Shown here in pieces: positions 1 through 5,332 of a DNA stretch of 5,332 nucleotides. The notes beneath the pieces were generated by a model. That model did not search any database. It saw only the letters and a program-made list of their open reading frames with translations, and was not told the DNA's origin. The stretch lies in NCBI GenBank assembly GCA_031256525.1, contig JAIRQK010000102.1, positions 1-5,332 of the forward strand, given 5' to 3'. This stretch comes from Campylobacteraceae bacterium (GTDB taxonomy: Bacteria; Campylobacterota; Campylobacteria; Campylobacterales; Campylobacteraceae). The position numbers were made by a program, and so were the translations under genes. Each line of letters begins with the position of its first letter. Position 1 is the first letter of the stretch.

Positions 1-305
1 AGGCTGCTGCGAGAGCGAATTTAGATGAATTTAAAGGCAAAAAAATCATTTTAATCTATAATGCGTATAAAGATAAAGATTATAGAAAAATTTTGGATAT
101 TTTAAGCCCCATCATTTTACATGTTGAGCTTATAGATATGAATGATAGCGAACGAGAAAACGCCAAAGAAGAGATTAAAAACTACCTTGACTTTTTGCAA
201 ATAAAACATAAAGAGTTTAAAAATATAGATAAAGATAGAGACTATTTGGTGTTTGGCTCTTTTTTGGTGGTAGAAGCTTTTTTAAAGAGATGCTGTGGAA
301 AATAA
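1..305 (+). CDS. folC: Folylpolyglutamate synthase / dihydrofolate synthase, C-terminal fragment (5' end outside window)
   Basis: This is the last ~100 codons of a FolC-family Mur-ligase-like enzyme, read in frame from base 3 to the TAA at 303-305. FolC adds L-glutamate to dihydropteroate and/or folates in the cytoplasm, using ATP. The visible part is the C-terminal Rossmann-like domain. It opens with AAARANLDEF, matching the stretch just after the family's conserved HN-containing motif, continues with a hydrophobic strand (KKIILIYNAYKDKD), and ends with YLVFGSFLVVEAFLK, which resembles the family's terminal V-x-G-S-x-x-x-V/A-E motif. ATP-binding and catalytic residues lie upstream of the window, so function rests on the tail plus synteny: in H. 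pylori folC also precedes csd2. The stop lies inside csd2 (11 bp overlap). A TTG at 93 is internal and not the real start. The protein ends in an unusual KRCCGK tail. Confidence 0.82.
   Translation, partial: AAARANLDEFKGKKIILIYNAYKDKDYRKILDILSPIILHVELIDMNDSERENAKEEIKNYLDFLQIKHKEFKNIDKDRDYLVFGSFLVVEAFLKRCCGK
284..297 (+). promoter_or_regulatory. Ribosome binding site and GTG start of csd2
   Basis: A purine-rich AAAGAGA (284-290) lies 4 nt before GTG 295-297. An in-frame TAA at 283-285 rules out any more upstream start. The next in-frame candidate, TTG at 337, has no Shine-Dalgarno-like sequence, so GTG 295 is preferred. The site lies wholly within the end of folC, which suggests translational coupling. 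Confidence 0.6.
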
Positions 306-1173
306 GTTCGCAGAAAAAGAGTTAGATGCAATAAAATTGTACAATATTTTTTCAAGTCACATTGTAAAAAAAATTATTGTTTTTTTATTGTTTTCTTTGT
401 TACTTTTTGTTATCATTGGTCTTTTTTTAATACTTTTTTTGGCTGATGAAACAAATAGATTTGATGCAAAAAAAGATGTGGTAGATGAGATGAAATTGGA
501 AATGTTAAGACTTCAAAGTAATTTGGACGAACATATAATATATTATCAGATGGAAAAAGATAGGGTAAATGAGCTTGAAGCGGCGATAGGTATTAAGCCA
601 TATGAAGAGAAAATAACCGCCGATGATATAAAAATTAACTATCTTTTATTATCTTTGGCACAAAAACAGATGATACTTGATGTTATACCAAATGGTGAAG
701 TGATAAAACATCACAGAGGAGTATCGGACGGTTTTGGCAACAGAATACACCCTATTTCAAAAACGGAAGTTTTCCATAAGGGAGTTGATTTTAGGGCGGA
801 TTTGAAAACGCCTGTATACTCAGCAGCAAATGGCGTTGTTGAGTTTGCCGGGGCAAATGGTGGTTTTGGTTTTCTTGTTGCAATAAAGCATGGTTTTGGT
901 TTTAAGACATATTATGCCCATTTAGATCAAAAACCAGTTGTTAGAGTAGGTCAAGCCATAAAAAAAGGTGAGCATATAGCAAATAGTGGAAATAGCGGTC
1001 TTTCGACAGGACCACATTTGCATTATGAGGTCAAATATTTAGGAGTTTCGCTTGATCCGATGAATTTTATAAAGTGGAATATTTCGAATTTTGACACAGT
1101 TTTTGTCAAAGAGAAAAAGGTACAATGGGACCAGGTGATTAATTTAGTAATAAAATCTAACATAAAAAAATAA
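295..1173 (+). CDS. csd2: Membrane-anchored M23 (LytM) peptidoglycan endopeptidase, Csd2-like cell-shape protein
   Basis: Predicted 292-residue inner-membrane protein with a periplasmic peptidase domain. A short cytoplasmic N-terminus with lysines 25-26 precedes one hydrophobic segment (about 27-49). A charged, probably coiled-coil region follows (about 55-100, including YYQMEKDRVNELE), then a linker and the LytM domain (about 132-258). All M23 metal-site positions are present: H161-x3-D165 (HKGVD), H209 in YYAHLD, and H241-x-H243 in GPHLHYEV. Family members cleave D-Ala-mDAP crosslinks, relaxing the sacculus. Identity as Csd2 comes from position (between folC and the second M23 gene, as in H. 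pylori HP1544) and from the paralog next door. As I recall, H. pylori Csd2 has lost catalytic residues and acts as partner of Csd1; here the site looks intact. A conserved tail (KEKKVQW, 272-278) follows the domain. An alternative is a general M23 murein hydrolase of the NlpD/MepM type, but the architecture and context favour Csd2. Confidence 0.85.
   Translation: MENKFAEKELDAIKLYNIFSSHIVKKIIVFLLFSLLLFVIIGLFLILFLADETNRFDAKKDVVDEMKLEMLRLQSNLDEHIIYYQMEKDRVNELEAAIGIKPYEEKITADDIKINYLLLSLAQKQMILDVIPNGEVIKHHRGVSDGFGNRIHPISKTEVFHKGVDFRADLKTPVYSAANGVVEFAGANGGFGFLVAIKHGFGFKTYYAHLDQKPVVRVGQAIKKGEHIANSGNSGLSTGPHLHYEVKYLGVSLDPMNFIKWNISNFDTVFVKEKKVQWDQVINLVIKSNIKK
892..927 (+). repeat. Near-identical nucleotide block shared by the two M23 genes (copy 1)
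   Basis: This 36-bp block recurs at 1816-1851 with one mismatch (C918 versus T1842), including 26 consecutive identical bases (892-917 = 1816-1841). It encodes GFGFKTYYAHLD, which includes a zinc-ligand histidine. The identity extends to synonymous positions, unlike most of the paralog pair. Recent gene conversion or simple codon conservation are both possible. Confidence 0.6.
1090..1110 (+). repeat. Perfect 7-bp inverted repeat near the end of csd2
   Basis: TTTGACA (1090-1096) and TGTCAAA (1104-1110) are perfect inverted copies separated by 7 nt, giving a short AT-rich stem-loop in the mRNA. It lies within codons for the conserved C-terminal tail of Csd2 and is not followed by a T run, so it is not an intrinsic terminator. 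It may be chance or a weak RNA-processing or mRNA-stability element between csd2 and csd1. Confidence 0.3.
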
Positions 1174-1181
1174 AATTTAGG

Positions 1182-1192
1182 TACAATATAAT
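1182..1192 (+). promoter_or_regulatory. Possible internal sigma-70 promoter -10 box upstream of csd1
   Basis: The 39-bp gap between csd2 and csd1 contains a perfect TATAAT at 1187-1192, overlapping TACAAT at 1182-1187. Campylobacterota housekeeping promoters rely on a strong -10 box and often lack a conserved -35, so this could fire a short-leader transcript for csd1-ccmA-mfd. No -35-like hexamer lies at the usual distance, and in AT-rich DNA such boxes arise easily by chance. Confidence 0.35.
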
Positions 1193-1201
1193 TAAAATTT
1201 T

Positions 1202-1215
1202 TAGGAATCATTTTG
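1202..1215 (+). promoter_or_regulatory. Ribosome binding site and TTG start of csd1
   Basis: TAGGA (1202-1206) lies 6 nt before TTG 1213-1215, an ideal distance. An in-frame TAA at 1189-1191 and the lack of any ATG or GTG between it and 1213 make this TTG the only workable start that keeps the N-terminal segment ahead of the membrane anchor. Confidence 0.7.
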
Positions 1216-2106
1216 AAAGATAAGTTCACGGTAACAATTTCAGACATAGAGGGTTCAAAAAACTATACTTTAAATCAGATAGTTAAGAAGTTTGTTCTCT
1301 ATTTTATTTTATTTATAGCAGTGGTAATATTTTTCGGAATCATCTTTATATTTTATCTCTCAAGTGAAGTTGAAGAGTTGAGAATTAAAGAAGAGGAGAT
1401 AAACCAAAGACTATTAACTGAAAATCTCAATCTTCAAACCAAAATCGATAATCAAATAAAGTATTATCAAGAGATGAGGGAGAAGATTGGTGAAGTTGAG
1501 TTGTTACTTGGTACGAAAACTAGTAGCGAAAATGTAACTGAAGATTTTGATAATAAAGTTGATGATTTAACGATAAGTGCAGTGCAACGTTTTATTGTTT
1601 TGCAGCTGATTCCAAATGGACCAGTGTTGCGGCACAATGGCATTTCGGCAAATTTTGGCAGTAGATTTCATCCAATTAGAGAGATGACTGAAAAACACCA
1701 CGGCTTGGATTTAAGAGCAGATATAGGAACTCCTGTTTATGCTCCAGCACATGGAGTTGTTGAGTTTGCTGATGTGCATAGAAATGGATATGGTGCACTT
1801 GTTGTAATCAATCACGGTTTTGGTTTTAAGACATATTATGCTCATTTAGATGAAATGGTGGTAAAATATGGTCAGTTTGTAAGCAAGGGTACTCATATTG
1901 CAAATTCTGGAAATAGTGGTCTATCTACTGGTCCGCATCTGCATTATGAGGTTAGGTTTTTAGAAAATGCACTTGATCCTATTAATTTTATTAATTGGGG
2001 TCATTCAAATTTTGAAAGTATATTTGAAAAGGAGAAAAAGATACCATGGGGCTCATTAATAAGAGAAATGATGACAATGCTAAACAGAATACCGAAGCAA
2101 CCATAA
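1213..2106 (+). CDS. csd1: Membrane-anchored M23 (LytM) peptidoglycan endopeptidase, Csd1-like cell-shape protein
   Basis: Predicted 297-residue paralog of the preceding gene with the same layout: cytoplasmic N-terminus (1-26, ending VKK), one membrane segment (about 27-49), a strongly charged coiled-coil stretch (about 51-100, rich in E/K with YYQEMREKIGEVELLLG), and a periplasmic LytM domain (about 133-258). The metal-binding set is complete: H162-x3-D166 (HHGLD), H211 in YYAHLD, and H242-x-H244 in GPHLHYEV. It should be a zinc D,D-endopeptidase acting on crosslinked peptidoglycan. In H. pylori, Csd1 is the zinc-bound member of a Csd1:Csd2 LytM heterodimer. Position directly before ccmA matches HP1543. 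The tail after the domain carries EKEKKIPW (272-279), shared with Csd2; the last ~20 residues are encoded in DNA that also codes for the bactofilin N-terminus (61 bp overlap), which suggests tight coupling of synthesis. Confidence 0.87.
   Translation: MKDKFTVTISDIEGSKNYTLNQIVKKFVLYFILFIAVVIFFGIIFIFYLSSEVEELRIKEEEINQRLLTENLNLQTKIDNQIKYYQEMREKIGEVELLLGTKTSSENVTEDFDNKVDDLTISAVQRFIVLQLIPNGPVLRHNGISANFGSRFHPIREMTEKHHGLDLRADIGTPVYAPAHGVVEFADVHRNGYGALVVINHGFGFKTYYAHLDEMVVKYGQFVSKGTHIANSGNSGLSTGPHLHYEVRFLENALDPINFINWGHSNFESIFEKEKKIPWGSLIREMMTMLNRIPKQP
1816..1851 (+). repeat. Near-identical nucleotide block shared by the two M23 genes (copy 2)
   Basis: Second copy of the block at 892-927, inside csd1, in the same orientation with copies 924 bp apart. 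Recombination between the copies would fuse csd2 and csd1 in frame, since both copies are read in the same frame and encode the same residues. Confidence 0.6.
2029..2048 (+). promoter_or_regulatory. Ribosome binding site and ATG start of ccmA, inside csd1
   Basis: AAGGAG (2029-2034) is a strong Shine-Dalgarno sequence, but 11 nt from the ATG at 2046-2048, slightly longer than ideal. The motif is built from csd1 codons for the conserved EKEKK tail. No in-frame ATG, GTG or TTG lies between 2049 and the first bactofilin strand (about 2100), so the long overlap with csd1 is required and not a start-calling artefact. Confidence 0.65.
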
Positions 2107-2456
2107 TTACTTCTGGTGTTACAATAGACGGAGTTTTTGACTTTATTGCCAAAGTTCATGTTTATGGACAACTTAGTGGCAAAATGAAATCTTCCAACGC
2201 TATAGTTATAGGAAGAGGCGGAGTTATTAAAGGCAATATTGAAGCTAAGACGCTTATAGTAAACGGAAGTTTTGAGGGCAATGCGGAGTGTGATAGCATA
2301 TATATATTAGAAGGTGGTGTGTTGATTGGCAATATTTCAAGTGAAGAGTTGATGATTGAAAAAAATGCACACTTTGAAGGCGAGAGCAGAAGAAAAAATA
2401 ATAATGCTCGTATCGAATATAAACAACAAGAAGAAGAAATAGAAGAAGACAATTAA
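2046..2456 (+). CDS. ccmA: Bactofilin (CcmA-type cell-shape scaffold)
   Basis: Predicted 136-residue bactofilin, a cytoplasmic protein that self-assembles into filaments without nucleotide. After a polar N-terminal tail (1-17, MGLINKRNDDNAKQN...), residues 18-115 form the bactofilin (DUF583) domain, visible as short hydrophobic strands spaced by glycines typical of a right-handed beta-helix: TIITSGVTIDG, VHVYGQLSG, AIVIGRGGVIKGNI, LIVNGSFEGNAE, SIYILEGGVLIGNI, LMIEKNAHFEGE. The N-terminal TII-x-x-G-x-x-I-x-G pattern closely resembles H. pylori CcmA (HP1542). The C-terminal tail is acidic and low in complexity (QQEEEIEEDN). It has no signal peptide or transmembrane segment. In H. pylori, CcmA is required for helical shape and acts with the Csd proteins; being overlapped with csd1 here supports the same partnership. 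Length is normal for the family. Confidence 0.93.
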   Translation: MGLINKRNDDNAKQNTEATIITSGVTIDGVFDFIAKVHVYGQLSGKMKSSNAIVIGRGGVIKGNIEAKTLIVNGSFEGNAECDSIYILEGGVLIGNISSEELMIEKNAHFEGESRRKNNNARIEYKQQEEEIEEDN

Positions 2457-2461
2457 ACTTG
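2429..2461 (+). promoter_or_regulatory. Purine repeat and TTG start of mfd (weak ribosome binding site)
   Basis: AAGAAGAAGAAAT followed by AGAAGAAGA (up to 2449) encodes the acidic tail of CcmA and is the only Shine-Dalgarno-like sequence before TTG 2459-2461. There is no GGAG core. Initiation is probably weak and helped by ribosomes finishing ccmA, whose stop is 2 bp upstream. Confidence 0.4.
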
Positions 2462-5332
2462 CAGGCAAGAGTCTACGAATACTTAAAGCAAGGAGGCGAA
2501 GCTAACTTTTTACTTTGCAAAAATGATAAAGATGCTCTAAAACTTTTAGATGCAGCTCTATATGCAGATAGAAAAGTTTTTGCTTTGCCTGATGTTAGGG
2601 TAAATTTTGGTGATGATTTAAAGCCATACCGTAATGAAATTTTTGAGTTATTAAAAATTTTAAGAGAGTTTAATAAAGAGACATCATCTAAAAAAATTTT
2701 AATCTCTCCAATAAGAACCGCACTTTTAAACTTTCCAAAACCAGAACTTTTTCAGGTAAAAACAGTACTATTTGGACAAAAAATCAATTTAAATGAGCTA
2801 AAAAATGAGCTAATTAATTGGGGCTATAGTGTTGTTGATATAGTCGAAATGCAGGGCGAAGTTAGCTTTCGTGGCGATATAGTTGATATATTTACGCCAG
2901 ATTATGAAGAGCCGATAAGAGTCTCTTTTTTTGATGAAGATGTTGAGAGTATTAGATTTTTTTCGTGCGAAAACCAAAAGAGCAAAAAAGAGGAGTTAGA
3001 GAGTTTTACAATCTCTCCAGCACTTTTCTCTTTTGATGAAAAATCACACCTTCAAGTAGAAAAATCAATCAAAAAAATTAAGAGTGATAGTTTTGATAAA
3101 GATATGATATCTCTTGGTTTTTGGGCGTTAGGAGAGTTTTCGCAAAACTATTTGCACATATTAAAACCGGTTTATGCTTATGAGATGCAGAAAGAGATTG
3201 AAGAAGTTTTAACATTTAATGAAAATGCTGACAGAAAACTACTAAATAATATTAAAACAGTTCCAGAAAGTTCTACTTTTAAAGATTTGCAAATTGGCAA
3301 AATTAGAGATTTTATAGAGTTTCATAAAGAGCAAAAAATCACTATTCTAGCAAGAAATGAAGCTCTACTAAAACAGGCTGAAATTGATGAATTTAATAAT
3401 GTTATTTTTAAAGAAAGCCCTTTAATTGTCAATCTAACAAGCACAAAAGAGATAGTTATTTCGCTAAATAAACCACTCACAAAAAAAAGAAAAAAACACG
3501 CCTCAATTATTCTTGATGAGCTAAAATATGGTGATTATGTAGTTCATGAAAATTATGGAATTGGTATTTTCAGAGGACTTCAAAATGTTGTTGTTTTAGG
3601 TGTTAAGAGGGATTTTGTTGTTATTGATTATGAGGGTGATGATAAGTTACTGCTTCCTGTTGAAAATCTGTATGTAATTGATAGATATATAGCCGATAGC
3701 GGAACTTTAGCGGTTGTTGATAGGCTTGGTCGTGGAAGTTTCTTAAAATTAAAAGAGAAAACAAAAGCAAAACTTTTTGAAATTGCAAAAGAGATAGTGG
3801 ATATTGCTGCAAAAAGAGAGTTAGTTGAGGGTTGTAAAATTGACCTATCTCTTGCACTAATAGAAGAGTTTCAAAAAAAAGCAGGGTTTATTTATACAAA
3901 TGACCAAGAGAGAAGTATCGCAGAGATTTTAAACGATTTAGGCTCTGGCAAGGTTATGGATAGACTTTTAAGTGGTGATGTTGGTTTTGGAAAAACTGAA
4001 GTTGCAATGAATGCACTTTTGGCAGTTGCAAAAAATAACTACCAATCACTCTTTATTGTTCCAACAACCCTTTTATCTCATCAGCACTATAAAAATTTAA
4101 CAAAAAGAGTTGGAAGTTTTGGTATCAAAATAGCAAAACTTGATAGATTTACATCAGCAAAAGAAAAATCAAGAATTTTAAAAGAGTTAAAAGATGGCGT
4201 TTTGGATATTTGTATAGGAACTCATGCTCTGCTTGGATTAGAGTGCAAAAATCTCGGTTTTGTTATCATTGATGAAGAGCATAAGTTTGGCGTAAAACAA
4301 AAAGAAAAGCTGAAAAATTTAAGAGAAAATGCACATATTTTATCTATGAGTGCAACGCCAATCCCAAGAAGTTTAAATATGGCATTAAGCTCAATTAAGC
4401 AATATTCTCAAATTTTAACACCGCCAGATGAGAGAGAAGATGTTAAAACCTATATAAAAGAGTATGATGAAAAACTTATTCGTGAGGTTATTTTAAGGGA
4501 AAAAAGAAGAGGAGGGCAAGTTTTTTATATTCATAATAGAATAGCTTCTATAGAGGATAAAGCAAAAGAGCTAAAGTCAATGCTCCCTAACATAAAAACT
4601 TTGATACTCCACTCAAAAGTGAATGAAGAGTATAGCGAAAAAGAGATGTTAAAATTTGAAAACAAAGAGTATGATTTGCTGTTATCTACCTCTATAATAG
4701 AATCAGGAATTCATCTTCCGAATGTAAATACCATTATTGTTGAGGCGGCTGACCATTTTGGAATTGCTGACCTTCATCAGCTTCGTGGACGCGTTGGGCG
4801 TGGAAGTGTAGGCGGGTATTGCTATTTCATTGTAGAGAACAAGGAGAGTTTGAGTGAAAATAGCAGAAAAAGACTTGTCGCATTAGAATCCAACTCGTTT
4901 TTAGGAAGCGGGTCTTTACTTGCTTATCATGATTTGGAAATTAGGGGCGGAGGAAACTTGATAGGTGAGGCACAAAGCGGTCATATAAAGCAGATTGGCT
5001 ACTCTTTGTATCTTAAAATGTTGGAAGATTCTATCAATGAACTGCTAAACAAAACTCCTATAAAAAAGAGAGATGTTGACCTAAAGCTCTCTATTAACGC
5101 ATTTATCAATGATAGATATATCTCTGAAGACAGAATTAGATTTGAGCTATATAGACGCTTAAGCAGGTGCGAAAATGTGAAAGAGGTTTATGAAATTGAA
5201 GAGGAGATGAATGATAGGTTTGGCAAAATTGATACCACAACTGAACAATTTTTATCGCTTATAATTATAAAAATACTTGCATATCAAAACAGTATAAAAC
5301 TTATTTCAAGTTATGGGCAAAATATATCGATT
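2459..5332 (+). CDS. mfd: Transcription-repair coupling factor Mfd (3' end outside window)
   Basis: Open for 958 codons to the window edge with no stop. Mfd is a DNA translocase that removes RNA polymerase stalled at lesions and recruits UvrA. Visible in order: a UvrB-like N-terminal region with GYSVVDIVEMQGEV and FRGDIVDIF (about 122-145); the RNA-polymerase-interacting CarD-like domain (about 353-415, YGDYVVHENYGIG to LLLPVENLYVIDRYI); and the RecG-like motor with YTNDQ (479-483), Walker A GDVGFGKTE (506-514, K512), Walker B DEEH (605-608), SATPIPR (631-637), STSIIESG, QLRGRVGR (774-781) and the TRG motif HDLEIRGGGNLIGE (824-837, including R829). The C-terminal regulatory domain starts near 872 and is cut off. 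The TTG at 2459, 2 bp after ccmA, is the first possible start after an in-frame TAA at 2420-2422; the next, TTG 2585, would remove 42 residues. K512 aligns with E. coli K634, so the N-terminal part is about 120 residues shorter. Confidence 0.97.
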   Translation, partial: MQARVYEYLKQGGEANFLLCKNDKDALKLLDAALYADRKVFALPDVRVNFGDDLKPYRNEIFELLKILREFNKETSSKKILISPIRTALLNFPKPELFQVKTVLFGQKINLNELKNELINWGYSVVDIVEMQGEVSFRGDIVDIFTPDYEEPIRVSFFDEDVESIRFFSCENQKSKKEELESFTISPALFSFDEKSHLQVEKSIKKIKSDSFDKDMISLGFWALGEFSQNYLHILKPVYAYEMQKEIEEVLTFNENADRKLLNNIKTVPESSTFKDLQIGKIRDFIEFHKEQKITILARNEALLKQAEIDEFNNVIFKESPLIVNLTSTKEIVISLNKPLTKKRKKHASIILDELKYGDYVVHENYGIGIFRGLQNVVVLGVKRDFVVIDYEGDDKLLLPVENLYVIDRYIADSGTLAVVDRLGRGSFLKLKEKTKAKLFEIAKEIVDIAAKRELVEGCKIDLSLALIEEFQKKAGFIYTNDQERSIAEILNDLGSGKVMDRLLSGDVGFGKTEVAMNALLAVAKNNYQSLFIVPTTLLSHQHYKNLTKRVGSFGIKIAKLDRFTSAKEKSRILKELKDGVLDICIGTHALLGLECKNLGFVIIDEEHKFGVKQKEKLKNLRENAHILSMSATPIPRSLNMALSSIKQYSQILTPPDEREDVKTYIKEYDEKLIREVILREKRRGGQVFYIHNRIASIEDKAKELKSMLPNIKTLILHSKVNEEYSEKEMLKFENKEYDLLLSTSIIESGIHLPNVNTIIVEAADHFGIADLHQLRGRVGRGSVGGYCYFIVENKESLSENSRKRLVALESNSFLGSGSLLAYHDLEIRGGGNLIGEAQSGHIKQIGYSLYLKMLEDSINELLNKTPIKKRDVDLKLSINAFINDRYISEDRIRFELYRRLSRCENVKEVYEIEEEMNDRFGKIDTTTEQFLSLIIIKILAYQNSIKLISSYGQNISI

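Noticed and set aside
339..347. GTACAATAT as a promoter -10 box early in csd2
   Set aside because: It lies inside the coding region just after the start, with no gene start following; a chance AT-rich match.
1091..1126. TTGACA (1091-1096) with TACAAT (1121-1126) as a sigma-70 promoter
   Set aside because: The spacer is 24 bp, well outside the usual 16-19 bp, and both lie in csd2 codons.
1023..1247. 74-codon minus-strand open frame across the csd2/csd1 junction
   Set aside because: It lies opposite well-supported coding sequence, has no recognisable domain and no convincing ribosome binding site; it is a shadow of the + strand genes.
2162..2452. 96-codon minus-strand open frame opposite ccmA
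   Set aside because: Composition is rich in Ser, Leu, Ile and Pro as expected from the complement of bactofilin codons; the + strand gene is unmistakable.
2454..2461. Transcription terminator between ccmA and mfd
   Set aside because: Only 2 bp separate the genes and there is no GC-rich hairpin with a T run; read-through into mfd is expected.
2490..2496. Perfect AAGGAGG Shine-Dalgarno-like sequence just inside mfd
   Set aside because: No ATG, GTG or TTG lies at a usable distance; the nearest, TTG 2515, is in another frame and meets a stop at once. The motif arises from the codons CAA GGA GGC.
3621..3857. 78-codon minus-strand open frame opposite mfd
   Set aside because: It lies opposite the conserved polymerase-interacting region of Mfd and shows no family features.
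1..5332. A novel defence, mobile or secretion system
   Set aside because: All five genes belong to known families in a known order, and there are no integrases, transposases, terminal repeats, CRISPR repeats or obvious changes in base composition.

Overview
The window is AT-rich, densely packed bacterial DNA with every gene on the + strand. Protein content and gene order point to a member of the Campylobacterota (former Epsilonproteobacteria), probably a free-living Sulfurimonas- or Sulfuricurvum-like lineage; the phylum is well supported, the genus is a guess. The main argument is synteny. The order folC - M23 peptidase - M23 peptidase - bactofilin - mfd matches, as I recall it, the Helicobacter pylori block HP1545-HP1541 (folC, csd2, csd1, ccmA, mfd), which carries part of the helical cell-shape machinery.

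Layout: 1-305 is the 3' end of folC (folate metabolism). 295-1173 and 1213-2106 are two tandem paralogous membrane-anchored LytM/M23 peptidases (Csd2-like, then Csd1-like). 2046-2456 is a bactofilin (CcmA). 2459-5332 is mfd, the transcription-repair coupling factor, which runs off the right edge 958 codons in, with its stop outside the window. The only non-coding gap longer than two bases is 1174-1212. There is no RNA gene, mobile element, CRISPR array or clear intrinsic terminator.

The genes look like one transcription unit. folC/csd2 overlap by 11 bp, csd1/ccmA overlap by 61 bp, and ccmA/mfd are 2 bp apart. Three of the four starts are not ATG (GTG, TTG, ATG, TTG), and upstream in-frame stops leave little choice about each. 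The one gap, before csd1, holds a good ribosome binding site and a TATAAT-like box that could be a weak internal promoter.

Functionally, the two M23 proteins are expected to work at the periplasmic face of the inner membrane as an endopeptidase pair that relaxes peptidoglycan crosslinks, while the bactofilin forms a cytoplasmic scaffold that places or regulates them. folC and mfd are housekeeping neighbours with no obvious mechanistic link. The most notable point is that both peptidases keep the full set of zinc ligands, whereas H. pylori Csd2 is, to my recollection, a degenerate partner. I see no wholly novel system here; the interest lies in variation within a known shape-determination module.
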